This document shows positions 46,307 to 57,300 of a DNA stretch of 64,000 bases, one piece after another; within the stretch, counting starts at the first letter, position 1; each line of letters begins with the position of its first letter. The notes under the pieces are model-generated. The model saw nothing but the letters and a program-made list of their open reading frames with translations. It had not been told where the DNA came from and did not search any database. The stretch comes from Zygnema cylindricum (lineage: Eukaryota; Streptophyta; Zygnematophyceae; Zygnematales; Zygnemataceae): assembly GCA_037447655.1 (NCBI GenBank), contig JBBHKE010003059.1:434001-498000 (forward strand), written 5' to 3'. The translations under genes and the position numbers were made by a program.

Positions 46307-46985
46307 GTACTACAAGACAGGAAGTTTCGACGAAAGCCTAGATCTTCGCGGCGTCGAAATCTTGGTGCGCTGAAATTGGCAGCGGGTGATAGGTGACAGT
46401 TCAAATTCTGACAAACGAATGAAAAGCCAATAATTGTTACGACGGACGTGGCAGCGAGATCTTGAAAGCACGGCTGGGTCAGGTACATCAGTAAGCAATC
46501 AGCGGCGGCGAGATTCTATTGGTACAGTTTTTAGTACAGCACGGGAAAGACAAATACATTGGTACGCAATCCTTTTTTTTCACACGGCACGACACCATTA
46601 TGTACGGCGGACTTAATCGATCGGATTCGAAACGACAAAGTACATTGGTACGCAGTCCTCCAGCATTGTTTTACAGCTCACAAGTGCGTGCGGGATTTCA
46701 GGAAGCGAGATTTGTATGCCGACAAATCTACATGACGTTGGCAGAGGTTGCAAAAGTCAAAAAAAATCATACCCGAAACCGACAGTTTTTTTTTTCAAAA
46801 TCTGAGTAACCCACGCCCAACCGAGTTTTGTCACGCTCCAAAATTGTTAACCGTTAACCGACTGTCGTTTACCAAAAAAAAAATTAACCGAATCTTGATT
46901 TTTCGTGACTAATCGTGCCCGCCCGTAACCGAAAAAGTACAAAATTAATCAATGTACAACGGAATAAGCCAATAATTACGAATTG
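46307..46985. other. No gene seen; direct repeat
   Basis: ACATTGGTACGCA(A/G)TCCT occurs twice (about 46556 and 46641) within similar context. Copia-2 3' end or flank; a 3' LTR could not be defined. Confidence 0.45.
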
Positions 46986-47145
46986 TCGCGTTCCCTAAGA
47001 TTTGCGAAATGAATAGTGTTACTACTGTGTTAGATTTGCAACGCTTTATCGCGTTGCCTAAGATTTACGAAATGAATACTGTACTACCGTGTCAGATTTG
47101 CGACGCTTTGTCGCGTTCCCTATGATTTTCGAAATGAATAGTGTA
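46986..47145. repeat. 62-63 bp tandem repeat, about 2.5 copies
   Basis: Units begin TCGCGTT(C/G)CC at 46986, 47049 and 47111 and include GCGAAATGAATAGTGT. A TA-MITE begins at the end of the third unit. Confidence 0.9.
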
Positions 47146-47361
47146 CACCGCCAATCGCTATTAGCGTGGAAGTTTCTTTAGCGTATACGAACAATTAGCG
47201 TGGTTTACGCTAATTGGTAATTTAGAAATTTTCGAACAAATCGATTACTCTAATTAGGAATTAGAGTTTTTTTCAAATTGTGTGGATAATTCTATTTGAG
47301 AATAAAAAAAAAAAAAGCGGGACGGGATAAGCATACACAACGCTAATAGTTATTGGCGGTG
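47146..47361. mobile_element. TA-target MITE, 216 bp
   Basis: CACCGCCAATCGCTATTAGC ... GCTAATAGTTATTGGCGGTG flanked by TA (47144-47145 and 47362-47363). The interior also holds internal inverted pieces (ATTAGCGTGGTTTACGCTAAT). Confidence 0.88.
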
Positions 47362-47366
47362 TACTA

Positions 47367-47390
47367 CACCGCCGATCGCTATTAGAGTAT
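47367..47390. mobile_element. Isolated TA-MITE end
   Basis: CACCGCCGATCGCTATTAGA preceded by TA, three bases after the previous MITE's flank. No matching right end found, so a truncated second insertion. Confidence 0.55.
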
Positions 47391-48643
47391 ATAACTACAA
47401 AAAAGAAATAAATAAGTAAAACAAAAACATAACCGTTGAAACACTACAAACTACCCTATACACTTAAGCCTGAGACTATGCCCCTAAGACTATGCCCAAC
47501 TAAAGATCAAAACTACGAATATAGTATATATGCGCCGGCTGGCGCGGGGGTAAGTCTCGCATTTCTCGCCCATCAATAAACACCGTGCTATGTCGGATAA
47601 TGGTCGAAGCTAGGGAATGTAAAAGGGCGACAAAGATCCATTGTTGGTAAAAAGCTGACATGAGAGTTGGGATGCTATGAAACAGTAATAGCGGATCGAA
47701 CTTGTTTATAAAGGGGTATTTAAGTGTTATGATTATAGAGTACTAAATTTGGTAGACGTCCGCGAAAGAATCACGCTATTTGGAGTTATATTTTAAAAGT
47801 TATAGCGATGGGTGTATTTAGGTTACACCGTGGAGTCTAAATAACAAGTGGGTATCATTGAAACGGGTTACGGGTCAAATTAGTACCAAAATTACGCGTG
47901 TACGTTTCATAAAGTTCTAATGAAACGTATAGTATGCACGGTGGTTTGTTTCGTACAAATTTTAGTACAAACGTCACTTTCACTTAAGGGAATTTCGTAG
48001 GAAGTTTCGCGTGCGAAATTTGTTACGCACGATCGTGCGAAGTCGCGTTTCGTTTGGCGCGCACTTTTGCACGTAAATGTTATGTAGTGAAACGTAACAT
48101 TTGATTGGTTAGTAAAATGCTAAGTAGTCAGTAAGAGATTTCGCACGTTTTTGCATTGGTCAGTCTGAGTCTTTGCTGATCAATGATTAGTCCAGGTAAA
48201 AGCCTGTTAAAACTGAGCGTTAACTCTGGCCTTGCGAGTCCAAGACGATGATGGATAAATAGTGAAGTGTAAGAGGAGAGTAGACATCTTTTCCTTTGGA
48301 AAAGTTTGTGGAAATTCCGGCATATCTTGGTCGTGAGCGATTAATACCAAACGGAGGGAAGGCATTTTGCATTGAAATCTCTTACTAACTAAATAGTGTT
48401 TTAGTAGTTAAGAGATAGAATTATTAAGAGTGGAGGGTACTGGAAAACACTTTTTTAAGAAAGGTTGAGCCACGAGGGCAAGAGACCAAGCTAATGTTAT
48501 GTGGACAAAAGCTTCTTCTATTTTAAAGTTTATCCTTATGTGAGTGTTGTCCAATGTGGATGTGTATTTTCCAATGTGTGGAATATGTGGTTGGGATTGT
48601 TTGTAGTAATGGGATTTTCTGAGAGGCAGGAGATCCTGTTACA
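47391..48643 (+). other. Region holding the gypsy 5' LTR (left boundary not found)
   Basis: The LTR ends at 48643 (...GTTACA, two bases before the PBS). With no 3' LTR in the window its start cannot be set. Bases 47396-47440 resemble 63957-64000 (AAATAAATAAG...ACCGTTGA). AACGTAACATTTG/AAATGTTATG near 48080 forms an inverted repeat. Confidence 0.45.
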
Positions 48644-48645
48644 TA

Positions 48646-48657
48646 TGGTATCAGAGC
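48646..48657 (+). other. Primer-binding site of the gypsy element
   Basis: TGGTATCAGAGC, complementary to the 3' end of initiator tRNA-Met, the usual site for plant LTR elements. Confidence 0.92.
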
Positions 48658-49420
48658 TTTGGTTAGAAACCAGGGAGAAGTTTGCTCACCCGAAAATCGA
48701 TTGCCGTGACCGGTGAGGGTGCTCTAACCTGTGTCGGTAGAACCACAATGAGAAGTGGTAGGGGATTGGAGGGAAACTAAGTGACCACACTGCCAGCGGC
48801 CGCTGGTTAGATATGGGGCGTGCTTAGGTCCTAAGGACTCAAGCGGGGTGGGCAGTGTAACAACCGCTGAAGCTCACTCCAATTACCTAGAGGCCAAACA
48901 AACTTGCCTTCTCCTAGCAATGATTCATGTGTAGAGGGAGGGTTTGAAGCCATGAAGGGTGAGGATGTGAGGATTAGAGGACAAAAGATCCTGATGTAGT
49001 GGGAAATGGGAAATTTGCTAATGGAAGAGAAAGAAAGTGGAGTACTTTGCTTCTTCAAGAGCAAAGGAGTCCAAAAATGACTCAAAACTTTTCAAACCCT
49101 AAATGGTTACCTTTGATTGATTTCAATTTTGTTGTTGCGAAAATTATGGTTAAATCTTACCTTTGAGAGCTTTCAATTTTGTTGTTGCAAAATTGGTGGG
49201 GAAATTCTTACTTTCTGTTTCAATGTTGGGAAATTGAAAATTTGAATTTGTACTAACTTACTGTCAATGTCTTTTTAATCTCTCAGATCTTGAGCTTTTC
49301 GAAGGATTTGTTAAGGAGAAGAAGTCTTGGATTGGAGCAATCTGAGGACTTCAAATCTGCATCAAATTTCATTTGGAAATTATACTTGATTTTTCTTTTG
49401 CTTGATTTCATTGTGTGATA

Positions 49421-50705
49421 ATGGCAAATTCTGCATGGAAACGTGAAATGGAGAATGCGTTGAATGTGTTGAACAAGCAGATTGTGAAATTGGTGAAAAG
49501 ATTTAATAATGATGCTGCCGCTGTGGATGAAACCATTTCCGAATTGAAAAGTGAATTGAAAGTTGTTAAAGAAAATGAAAATGTTTCAAATGAGAAATTA
49601 GATGAACTTATTAACTTATTTCAGACCAAGAATGATATGAATGACCAAAAGGGTGAGAGTAGTAAAATAAATGTCAGTTTTAGGGAGGATGATCATGATA
49701 GACCTAAGAAGATAAGGGATCTCAAAGTCTATTTGTGAGGCACCATCGTTTGATGGTAAGAGGATCAATGAGTTGGATGCCTGGATTTATCATATGGAGT
49801 ATTATTTGGAGTCTAGAAATTGCGATCGTGATGATTACACTTCTTTTGCTGTTAGCTGTCTGAAGAGCGATGCTCAGATTTGGTATTATACTCAGAGAAG
49901 GTCTAAATGGATTCTTGATAATGCCGATTGGGAAACTTTTAAAACCGCGATCAAATCGCGTTTCTTGTCTGTCACTTTTAAATCCAGAATGGAAGAAAAG
50001 TGGTTGAATTGTAAACAGACTGGATCTGTGAAGGATTATATTGTGGAATTTGACTCATCTAGCATTCATGTCATAGGTTTGACTGATGAAATGGCTAAAT
50101 TGCATTTCTTGAACTATTTGAATCTTATACTGAAATCAAAACTAAAACATCAAAAATTTAATAATTTGAAGGAATTACATGATAAGCCATTGGAATTAGA
50201 GGATCAGTTGAGGTATAATCGGGAAACTCGATCACTCACGGGTAATTTGAATGAAGTATCAGAGTAGGATGAAGTTGAATTTGTTGAAAAGGGTCGGAAT
50301 GCTGGTCTGGTGAATAGGCAAATTATCTTCAGGGGAAATCAAAGGGGTGGACATAGTGTTAATGCAGGAAATAAATTTAACAATAGAGGGGGGTATATTA
50401 AAAGTCCTAAACCAAACATTAATGCCCAGAAGCCTAACCTTACCATCCCCACATAAACTATTTGTCAGAAAAAAGGTCATAAAGTATTTGAGTATGCACA
50501 ACTGGAGAAGATTAACTGGTATAACTGTGGAGAGGAGGGACATTTTAGTAGAGAGTGCATAAAACCCAAAAAGAAAGTCACTTGTTTCAAATGCGGAGGT
50601 CCATATCATTACGCTAAAGACTGTACAGATAAAGGTTCTCTAAAAACAGCCGAAGTAAATGAAGGTCTCCAAGAGGATATTGCATTATACCTAGCTGAGC
50701 AGGAA
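49421..50705 (+). pseudogene. Gypsy gag (frameshifted)
   Basis: ATG 49421 starts a Lys/Glu-rich coiled N-terminus ending at TGA 49736. A one-base shift near 49710 would lead into the retrotransposon gag domain (SFDGKRINELDAWIYHMEYY, about 49750-50266). After another stop come two zinc knuckles (about 50515-50625): NCGEEGHFSREC, whose expected first Cys is Trp (WYNCGEEGH), and CFKCGGPYHYAKDC, complete. Confidence 0.85.
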
Positions 50706-50749
50706 GCCCAGGAGGTGGGAAACGGAAAGGACTAACTAAAAGTCCTCAG

Positions 50750-53740
50750 TTGAGTCAAACGGATCCAGAAGTTAAAGAGGTAACGTTGGAGGGCAAATTA
50801 ATTAATGGAAAAGTTAGGATAGCTGAATTTATTATGATTCTCACTACATTGCATAGTTTAAAGAATCCTTCTGATGAAATTCTCAACAACAGACCTATGT
50901 TAGGACAGTTAATTAATGATGACACCAGACACAATTTGATTACATTCGAGTCATTAGTGGAAGGAAAACCGTTGAAAGTAATGGTTGATTCAGGTGCCAC
51001 ACATAATTTTATTTCACATAAGTTTGTAGAGGAAAATAAAATTCCTTCTGTCATAAGGGAAAAGCCTTTACATGTTTAAGTGGCAAATGGTAATAAGTCC
51101 ACATTAGACTTACAAACTGACACGATAGAAGTTGATATCCAAGGTCATAAAATGAAAGTTGTGTGTGAAATAATGAATTTGGGAAGTGAAGAACTAATTC
51201 TGGGAAAACTTTGGTTAACTGAATACAATCCTCAAATTAATTGGGAAATTAACACCTTGAAAGTGAAGTCTGAAAACGGTTGGAAGGTTTTGCAAGCATT
51301 ATCTCCTAAGAAATTGCATAGGAATCATATTAATAACATAACCAGATTGGGAGTGGAAGGTTTGATATTTGCTAAACAATTTAAAAAGCACTTAAAAAAT
51401 AAAACAAATCATGTTTTTTTGTTATTAGTAACTGAGGCAGTTACCGATGAAAGGGGGGGAGAAAACACTAACATTGATGTATTCCCTAAAACAGACACCA
51501 CTAAAACTTTCGAAAAACAAAAATCTGATTTTGTAACTGACATTAATACATCTGATGCTGCTTTTAAAAATTTGATTTTTGAATTTAGAGATGTTTTCCC
51601 AAATGACTTACCCTCAAGGAGGCCACCTTCCCGAGATGTAGAACATGTTATTAACCTTGAACCTGGATGTAATCCTCCTGTCACATGAATTTATAAACAC
51701 AGTTTCTTTGAGCAGGAGGAGTCAAAGAAACAGATCAAAGATCTCTTAGAGAAAAGACATATTCAACCCAGCAAATCACCGTACGGAGCACCAGTTCTCT
51801 TCGTCAAAAAGAAAGACAGATCGTTGAGAATGTGTGTCGATTATTGTAGTCTGAACAAGATTACGGTGAAGGATAAGTATCCGTTACCTTTAATTTCTGA
51901 TTTGATAGATCGTTTAAAAGTTGCTAAAGTATTTTCGTTGATTGACCCGCGTAGTGGCTTTAATCAGGTGCCAATTAGAATTGAAGATGTTGATAAAACT
52001 GCTTTCAAGACTAGGGTGGGTCATTTCGATTGGATAGTGATGCCATTCGGCTTAACGAATGCACCGCCTACTTACCAAAGATTAATGAACCAAACCTTTT
52101 CAGATTACATAGATGAGTTTGTCCAAGTGTTTATAGACGATATTTTAGTTTACAGTGAATCTAAAGAACAACATGTAATTCATTTAAAAAGAGTGTTGGA
52201 AAGGTTAAGAGAAAGAAAATTATATGGAAAATTGTCAAAATCTAGTTTTCTTAAAAGTGAACAATTATTTTTGGGACATATAGTTAGTGGGGAAGGTGTT
52301 AAAACAGATCCATCCAAAATTTTAGCAATCCAAAATTGGAAACAACCTACTAATGTCACAGAAGTTAGATCGTTTTTGGGATTAGCCACTTATTACAGGA
52401 AATTTATCAGAAACTTCAGTATGATCGCCGCACCTTTGACGGATTTACTTCGGGAGAAGGAGACGTTTGTGTGGGGAGCTGATCAGGAGGGAGCATTCGA
52501 GGAATTAAAAGGGAAGTTGACTTCTGCCCCAACACTACACCTTAAATCGTTATTAGCGTATATAAATTATTAGTGTAAAGAATAAATTAGCGTCATTCAT
52601 TCTAATTTAGTGCCAGTAGACGTGGCAGATTATGGTCCACGTCCTTAAATAGCGTAATTTATTATATTTAAGGTATCAATGTCAAAATTTTAGGGTGGCG
52701 ATATAGCGTACATAAGGCTAATAACGATTCACGGTGTAGTGTATCCTGACCCTGCCGGGGAATTTAAAGTTCTGGTCACTACAGATGAATCTGATAAAGG
52801 TGTTGGTGCAGTCATAAGTCAAAAAGTCGGCAAACACTTTCATCCTATTGCTTTTGAGTCCAGAAAATTCAATGATGCTGAAAAAAACTACACAGCACAG
52901 GAAAAGGAATTACTTGCAATCGTACATGCATTGGTGAAATGGCGTTGTTATTTGTATAATAAAGAATTTACAGTTCACTGTGATAATAAAGCACTCTCTT
53001 ATTTACAAGGATTAAGTGATGCGCAGATTATGACTGGCAGACATGTTAGGTGGATGCAAAAATTTGCATATTTCAAATTTAATGTCAAACATATTCCTTG
53101 GAAGACAAATGTAGTCGCAAACCCTTTAACTAGATGTTTTGAAATAAGTGTTATGGTTCAGGATGAATTGTTTTTAGATACTGTTAGAAATGGTTATGAT
53201 AAAGATCCTTATTTCGCTGTGATTTGCATGAATATTTCGGGAGGGAATTCTGACCCATTGAATGAGAGGCATGTCAAAAACTTTAGACTAGAGGATGGTT
53301 TACTGTATTTGCAAATTGGGGATAGATTATGCATTCCTAAAGTGGGAGACTTAAAAAAACAAATTTTACGGGAAGCTCATGAGCATTTAGGACATCTAGG
53401 TCGAGATAAAACTCTTAGTCGATTGCAAAGTAGATTATTTTGGCCTGGGATAGCAAAGGAGGTGTCAAAACACGTGGAAAGTTGTGTCCCTTGCCAACAG
53501 AGTAAACCTAGTACCCAAAAACCTAAAGGTCTCTTAAAACCTTTGGATATCCACGAAAGACCATGGGAATCTGTCAGTATGGATTTAATTGTCAGGTTGC
53601 CTGCTACATCTAAAAAGAATAACAGTATCATGGTCGTAGTCGATAGGTTCAGTAAAATGGCAATCTTTATACCTTGCAAAACCACTCATTCGGTTGTAGA
53701 TATTGCAAAGTTATATTTTGAAAGTATTTATATGATGTGA
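50750..53740 (+). pseudogene. Gypsy pol (protease, RT, RNase H, partial integrase)
   Basis: Protease VDSGATHNFISHKF (about 50986). A TAA at 51077 sits where Gln is expected and a TGA at 51686 where Arg is expected, both explicable by C-to-T change. RT 51690-52535: [38 protein letters not shown] (catalytic Asp pair kept). MITE 52538-52736. RNase H: VTTDESDKGVGAV, TAQEKELLAIVHAL, CDNKALSYLQG; the last motif reads VVANPLTR, Asn for the usual Asp. Integrase: HEHLGHLGRDKTL with CVPCQQSK (HHCC finger), SMDLIVRLP (first Asp), then truncation. Codon use is AT-rich. Confidence 0.9.
52538..52736. mobile_element. TA-target MITE inside gypsy pol, 199 bp
   Basis: CACCTTAAATCGTTATTAGC ... ATAACGATTCACGGTG, flanked by TA (52536-52537 and 52737-52738). 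Removing the MITE and one TA joins CTA to GTG and restores the RT-RNase H reading APTLVYPDPAG, so the ends and TSD are exact. Confidence 0.96.
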
Positions 53741-54354
53741 AATTTAAGAGCAAGAATGAATGGAGCAATTACATGAGTAAACACAGCGACGATTGTCATA
53801 AGATGAAAGAGATGAAGGGGAAACGACAAACATGCAAAACAAGAACATTAGTGCTCTGTTTAATTTAAAATGAAAATTGTCCGAAACAAGGTTAAAAACG
53901 AGCACAAAAACTGTAGGAAAACCCTGGACTTTTGCATTTGTTGAACCATGTAAACTAATAAAATATGTTTAATTCGTTTGAATAAAAGGAGACAGGGAAT
54001 TTTTTCCCCTTATCCTTATCCCTCATCCCTCTTCAATTTTATTCATAAGGTTACGTGTCTATAGTCAATTGAACCAATGGAAATTCTTCATTTGTTCAAA
54101 ATTTTGTTTCATCAAACTATTTTCTTTCATCAAACTATTCGTTTTTTCTTACATTTTCCGTTCCTTACACCCTTTTATTGAGAGTAAGACGAGTTAGAGC
54201 TGCGCTAAACCTCCACAAGATGCCTTTTACTCTTTTTTTTTGTTTTTTCAATTTTTCAGTTTTTCAGCGTTTTGGTTTTTCAGTTTTTCAGTTTTTCAGC
54301 AATTTGGTTTTTCATTTTCAAAGTTTCTTTAGGGTTGGGTTTGGCGTTGGTCAG
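53741..54354 (+). other. Region upstream of GET1-like exons; no exon identified
   Basis: T-rich from 54100, with TTTTTCAG repeated five or so times (54255-54300), which is typical of an intron 3' end. The missing N-terminal transmembrane exon was looked for here without success. Confidence 0.5.
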
Positions 54355-57300
54355 GCGGTCATTGTAAGTGCAAAGGAGAAAAAAATAGGGTTGGAGCTTC
54401 TTCAGTTACGACGAAAAGCAGAAGCACTTAACACGTAAGCCGTTCAAGAAAACAAAAGAAAGAATGCACTCATCATTTTTATTAAACAAAAAAAGAATGC
54501 AATTGTTATTTTTGTTATAATCATCTGACCTCTATAGCTTTTCAAGGAATAAAGAAAACGAAATAAGGAAAAAGAAAAATACGTAATTATTTGTAGCTTC
54601 TTAAGGAACAAACAAAACGGAAAAAAACAAAATGCAAACGTTATTACTATTAATTGCAACTAATTATTGTTTATAATTATTTATAGCTTCTTAAGGAACT
54701 CAACAATATCTAAGATTCCAAAGTAATTGGTCTGATGTCAGGTATAGTATCTTACCGCTTGGTAATACTAGAATTTTCATGTTTAATCTCTTGATGAACT
54801 ACACCGTGGATCTCAGTTAGTGTTAATAACACTAATTGTTATTTCCTTGACGCTAATTCTTTAAACAGTTGGAAACCAACCACGTCATTTGGAACTGAAT
54901 TATAATTAATAGCTCTGATATAAACGTCACGTTAATAATTTTACTCTAATAGCGGCTCATGGTGTAGTTCACAAACATGTGAAATTATAATGACGGTAAA
55001 AAGAAACTAACAGAACTTTGTTTCAACGATGAAGATGTTGCAAGAAGAGGAAATAGGCAATATTGTGGGCCACCTCGTGTAACACCATTATTGTAAACTG
55101 ATGTTAGTGTTAATACAAAATCTTTCTTTTCTGCATGAGAGAGAGAGAGAGAGGTGCTGAGGAAATGCTCTATTAATTTGGTACATAATGTTTGTGCACT
55201 CTGAAGTATCCTCTCTAAACGATGATAATTTTGTTGTTTTGATGTACTATAGTTTATAACAGTAGTGCAAAGACGTAAAATTTATTGCAATGTGGCATTT
55301 CTTGATTCATATGTAGAAACATCAGAAATAATTCCATTAAAATTCAGTCAAGCTGGTATTTGCCATTGTCCCAATCGGCCCAAATTTTGCACAATAGAAT
55401 GCAGTCTCTTTTAATTTCGAATTCTGACTAGTTACCTCAAATGTTAGGAGTGATTATTAAAAGTTATAAATAGTAATTACTAAATGTTAAAACAGAGTAA
55501 TTATTTTGAACTTGTTATGGAGCTTGCAGGCCTGACACTTTTGCAAGTGCGGCAAAACTACAAAGAGCCGCCAAAGTGAAGGAGCGAGAACTTCAGGAAT
55601 GTAAGTGCAATACAGATCTCAAGTTTTTCTATTTGATTTCACATTTTGTAAGCCAATGTGAGGGGGGCTCAGTTAACTGTGGGTAGATAGACCACTCTAA
55701 TTCTTGGCAAATTCTATTGAACAGTTTTCGGTCGAAATGAACTGAGTTACAGTAGTCCAGTAAATCCATGATTTATGTTGATCACTGCTAAATTGAGGAT
55801 TCTATACCCCCTTATAATTAGCTTGAGTAATAGTTGTTTGAGTCCAAAAGCCAGATTAAACTACAGTAACTAATGTGGTTGTACCCAGTTGAAGTAATGC
55901 AAAATTGGTTTTGTCTTTCATAAGGGGGATTGTTAGCCTTGCCACTCAGAAAGTGTTTTTACAAGTTTGTCAATCTTTCTATATGTATCACTGTTTTTGT
56001 CTATTATTACCCCGAAAAAGTGTGGAAAATCTGTGAAAGTCAAACATGGTCCTTTCTGTTATGTGACTTTGTTAGTCCGTCCATCACTATTATAGTTAGT
56101 GAATTATTAGAGTTAACAGTTTATTCGAGTTAACTACGCTAAATTATGTATTGTAACGTGGCGCATTATGGTCCACTCATAATCAGTGTGACACTCATGA
56201 CACTCACTAATCACTGGGACACTCATGTCTTCAATTAAGGAAAAGGAGACATGGATATGCTTTCAGAATCAGAAACTTTGAAAAACCTGATATGGGGGAT
56301 GCGTCCCAGTCTGCCGGTTGAAGAACATTAGATACATGTCTATATATTTTCTCTGTCTTTTTTCTTCAGTTTTTAGTCTTCAGCATTTCATTGTTAATAT
56401 TTCTTCTCAATCTTTGTTCTTCCATTTTTTGTCTTTTCTACTATTTATTCTCAGTAATTGTTCTTCAGTTTTTAGCCTTTAATATTTTGCTGTCAATGTT
56501 TCTTCGCAGTCCTTGTCCTTCATTTTCTCGTCTTTATTATTGTATTGTCAATATTTCTTCTCAATCTTTCTTCTTCAGTTTTTAGTCTTTAATGTTTTAT
56601 TGCATTGAAGCATGGCCCTCCTGACTGACCTTGTATTGTATCATATGCGTGTTTACTTATGACAACAGTGAGAAAGAAACGAGGAGTACAATTATGGCCA
56701 TCCATACGGTCACTGATTCCCTTTCTTCTGCGTGTAAGATGATTCTTTGGCTGCCTTTCTGATTTCGCTGTTACCTGGTTTCTTTCCTTTGTTCCCGTTC
56801 TCTGTTCTCTATTCTCCGGTTATTTGTTTCCTGTTTCTTTTCTTTCCGTTTTTTTATGTTTTCCATTTTCCGTTTCCTGTTTTCTATTTTTCCTTTTCCA
56901 TTCTGCGTTTTCCGTTTCCGTTTTCCGTTTCCGTTTTCTCTTTTCTGTTTTCCCGTTCCCGTTTTTTTATCTTTGTTCTCTGTTCGCTTCTCCTTCCTCT
57001 TCTCCATTCTTTTCTCTGTTCTCCTCTCTTCGTCCTCGGTTCTCCGTCCTTCATTCATATCATTTTTTCTTTTGTATCTTGCATGTAGCTTATGTTTCTA
57101 TTAATGAAACTTCCATTTGCGATGCTCAATCTTTCAATCCTAAAAATGAAAAAGAAACCAAAAAGGAAAGAAAAGTGAAGTAGCAGAAAAAAAGAAGGAA
57201 AGTAGTAAGCAGTAGTACTTTTCTAATTTGCAAAGCAAAAAAAGGAACAAGGGACTGAACATTCTGGCGTTCAGTGAACAGATGGAAGTGTACTGGTTTC

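Larger units (their letters stand above)
48644..53740 (+). mobile_element. Ty3/gypsy element, truncated at 3' end
   Basis: Order PBS, leader, gag, PR, RT, RNase H, INT is that of Ty3/gypsy. It stops in the integrase core at about 53735, before the second catalytic Asp; no polypurine tract or 3' LTR follows. A 199-bp MITE is inserted at 52538-52736. Confidence 0.9.

Noticed and set aside
56771-57058. Lys/Arg/Glu-rich minus frame and Phe/Ser-rich plus frames
   Set aside because: Low-complexity pyrimidine tract in an intron.
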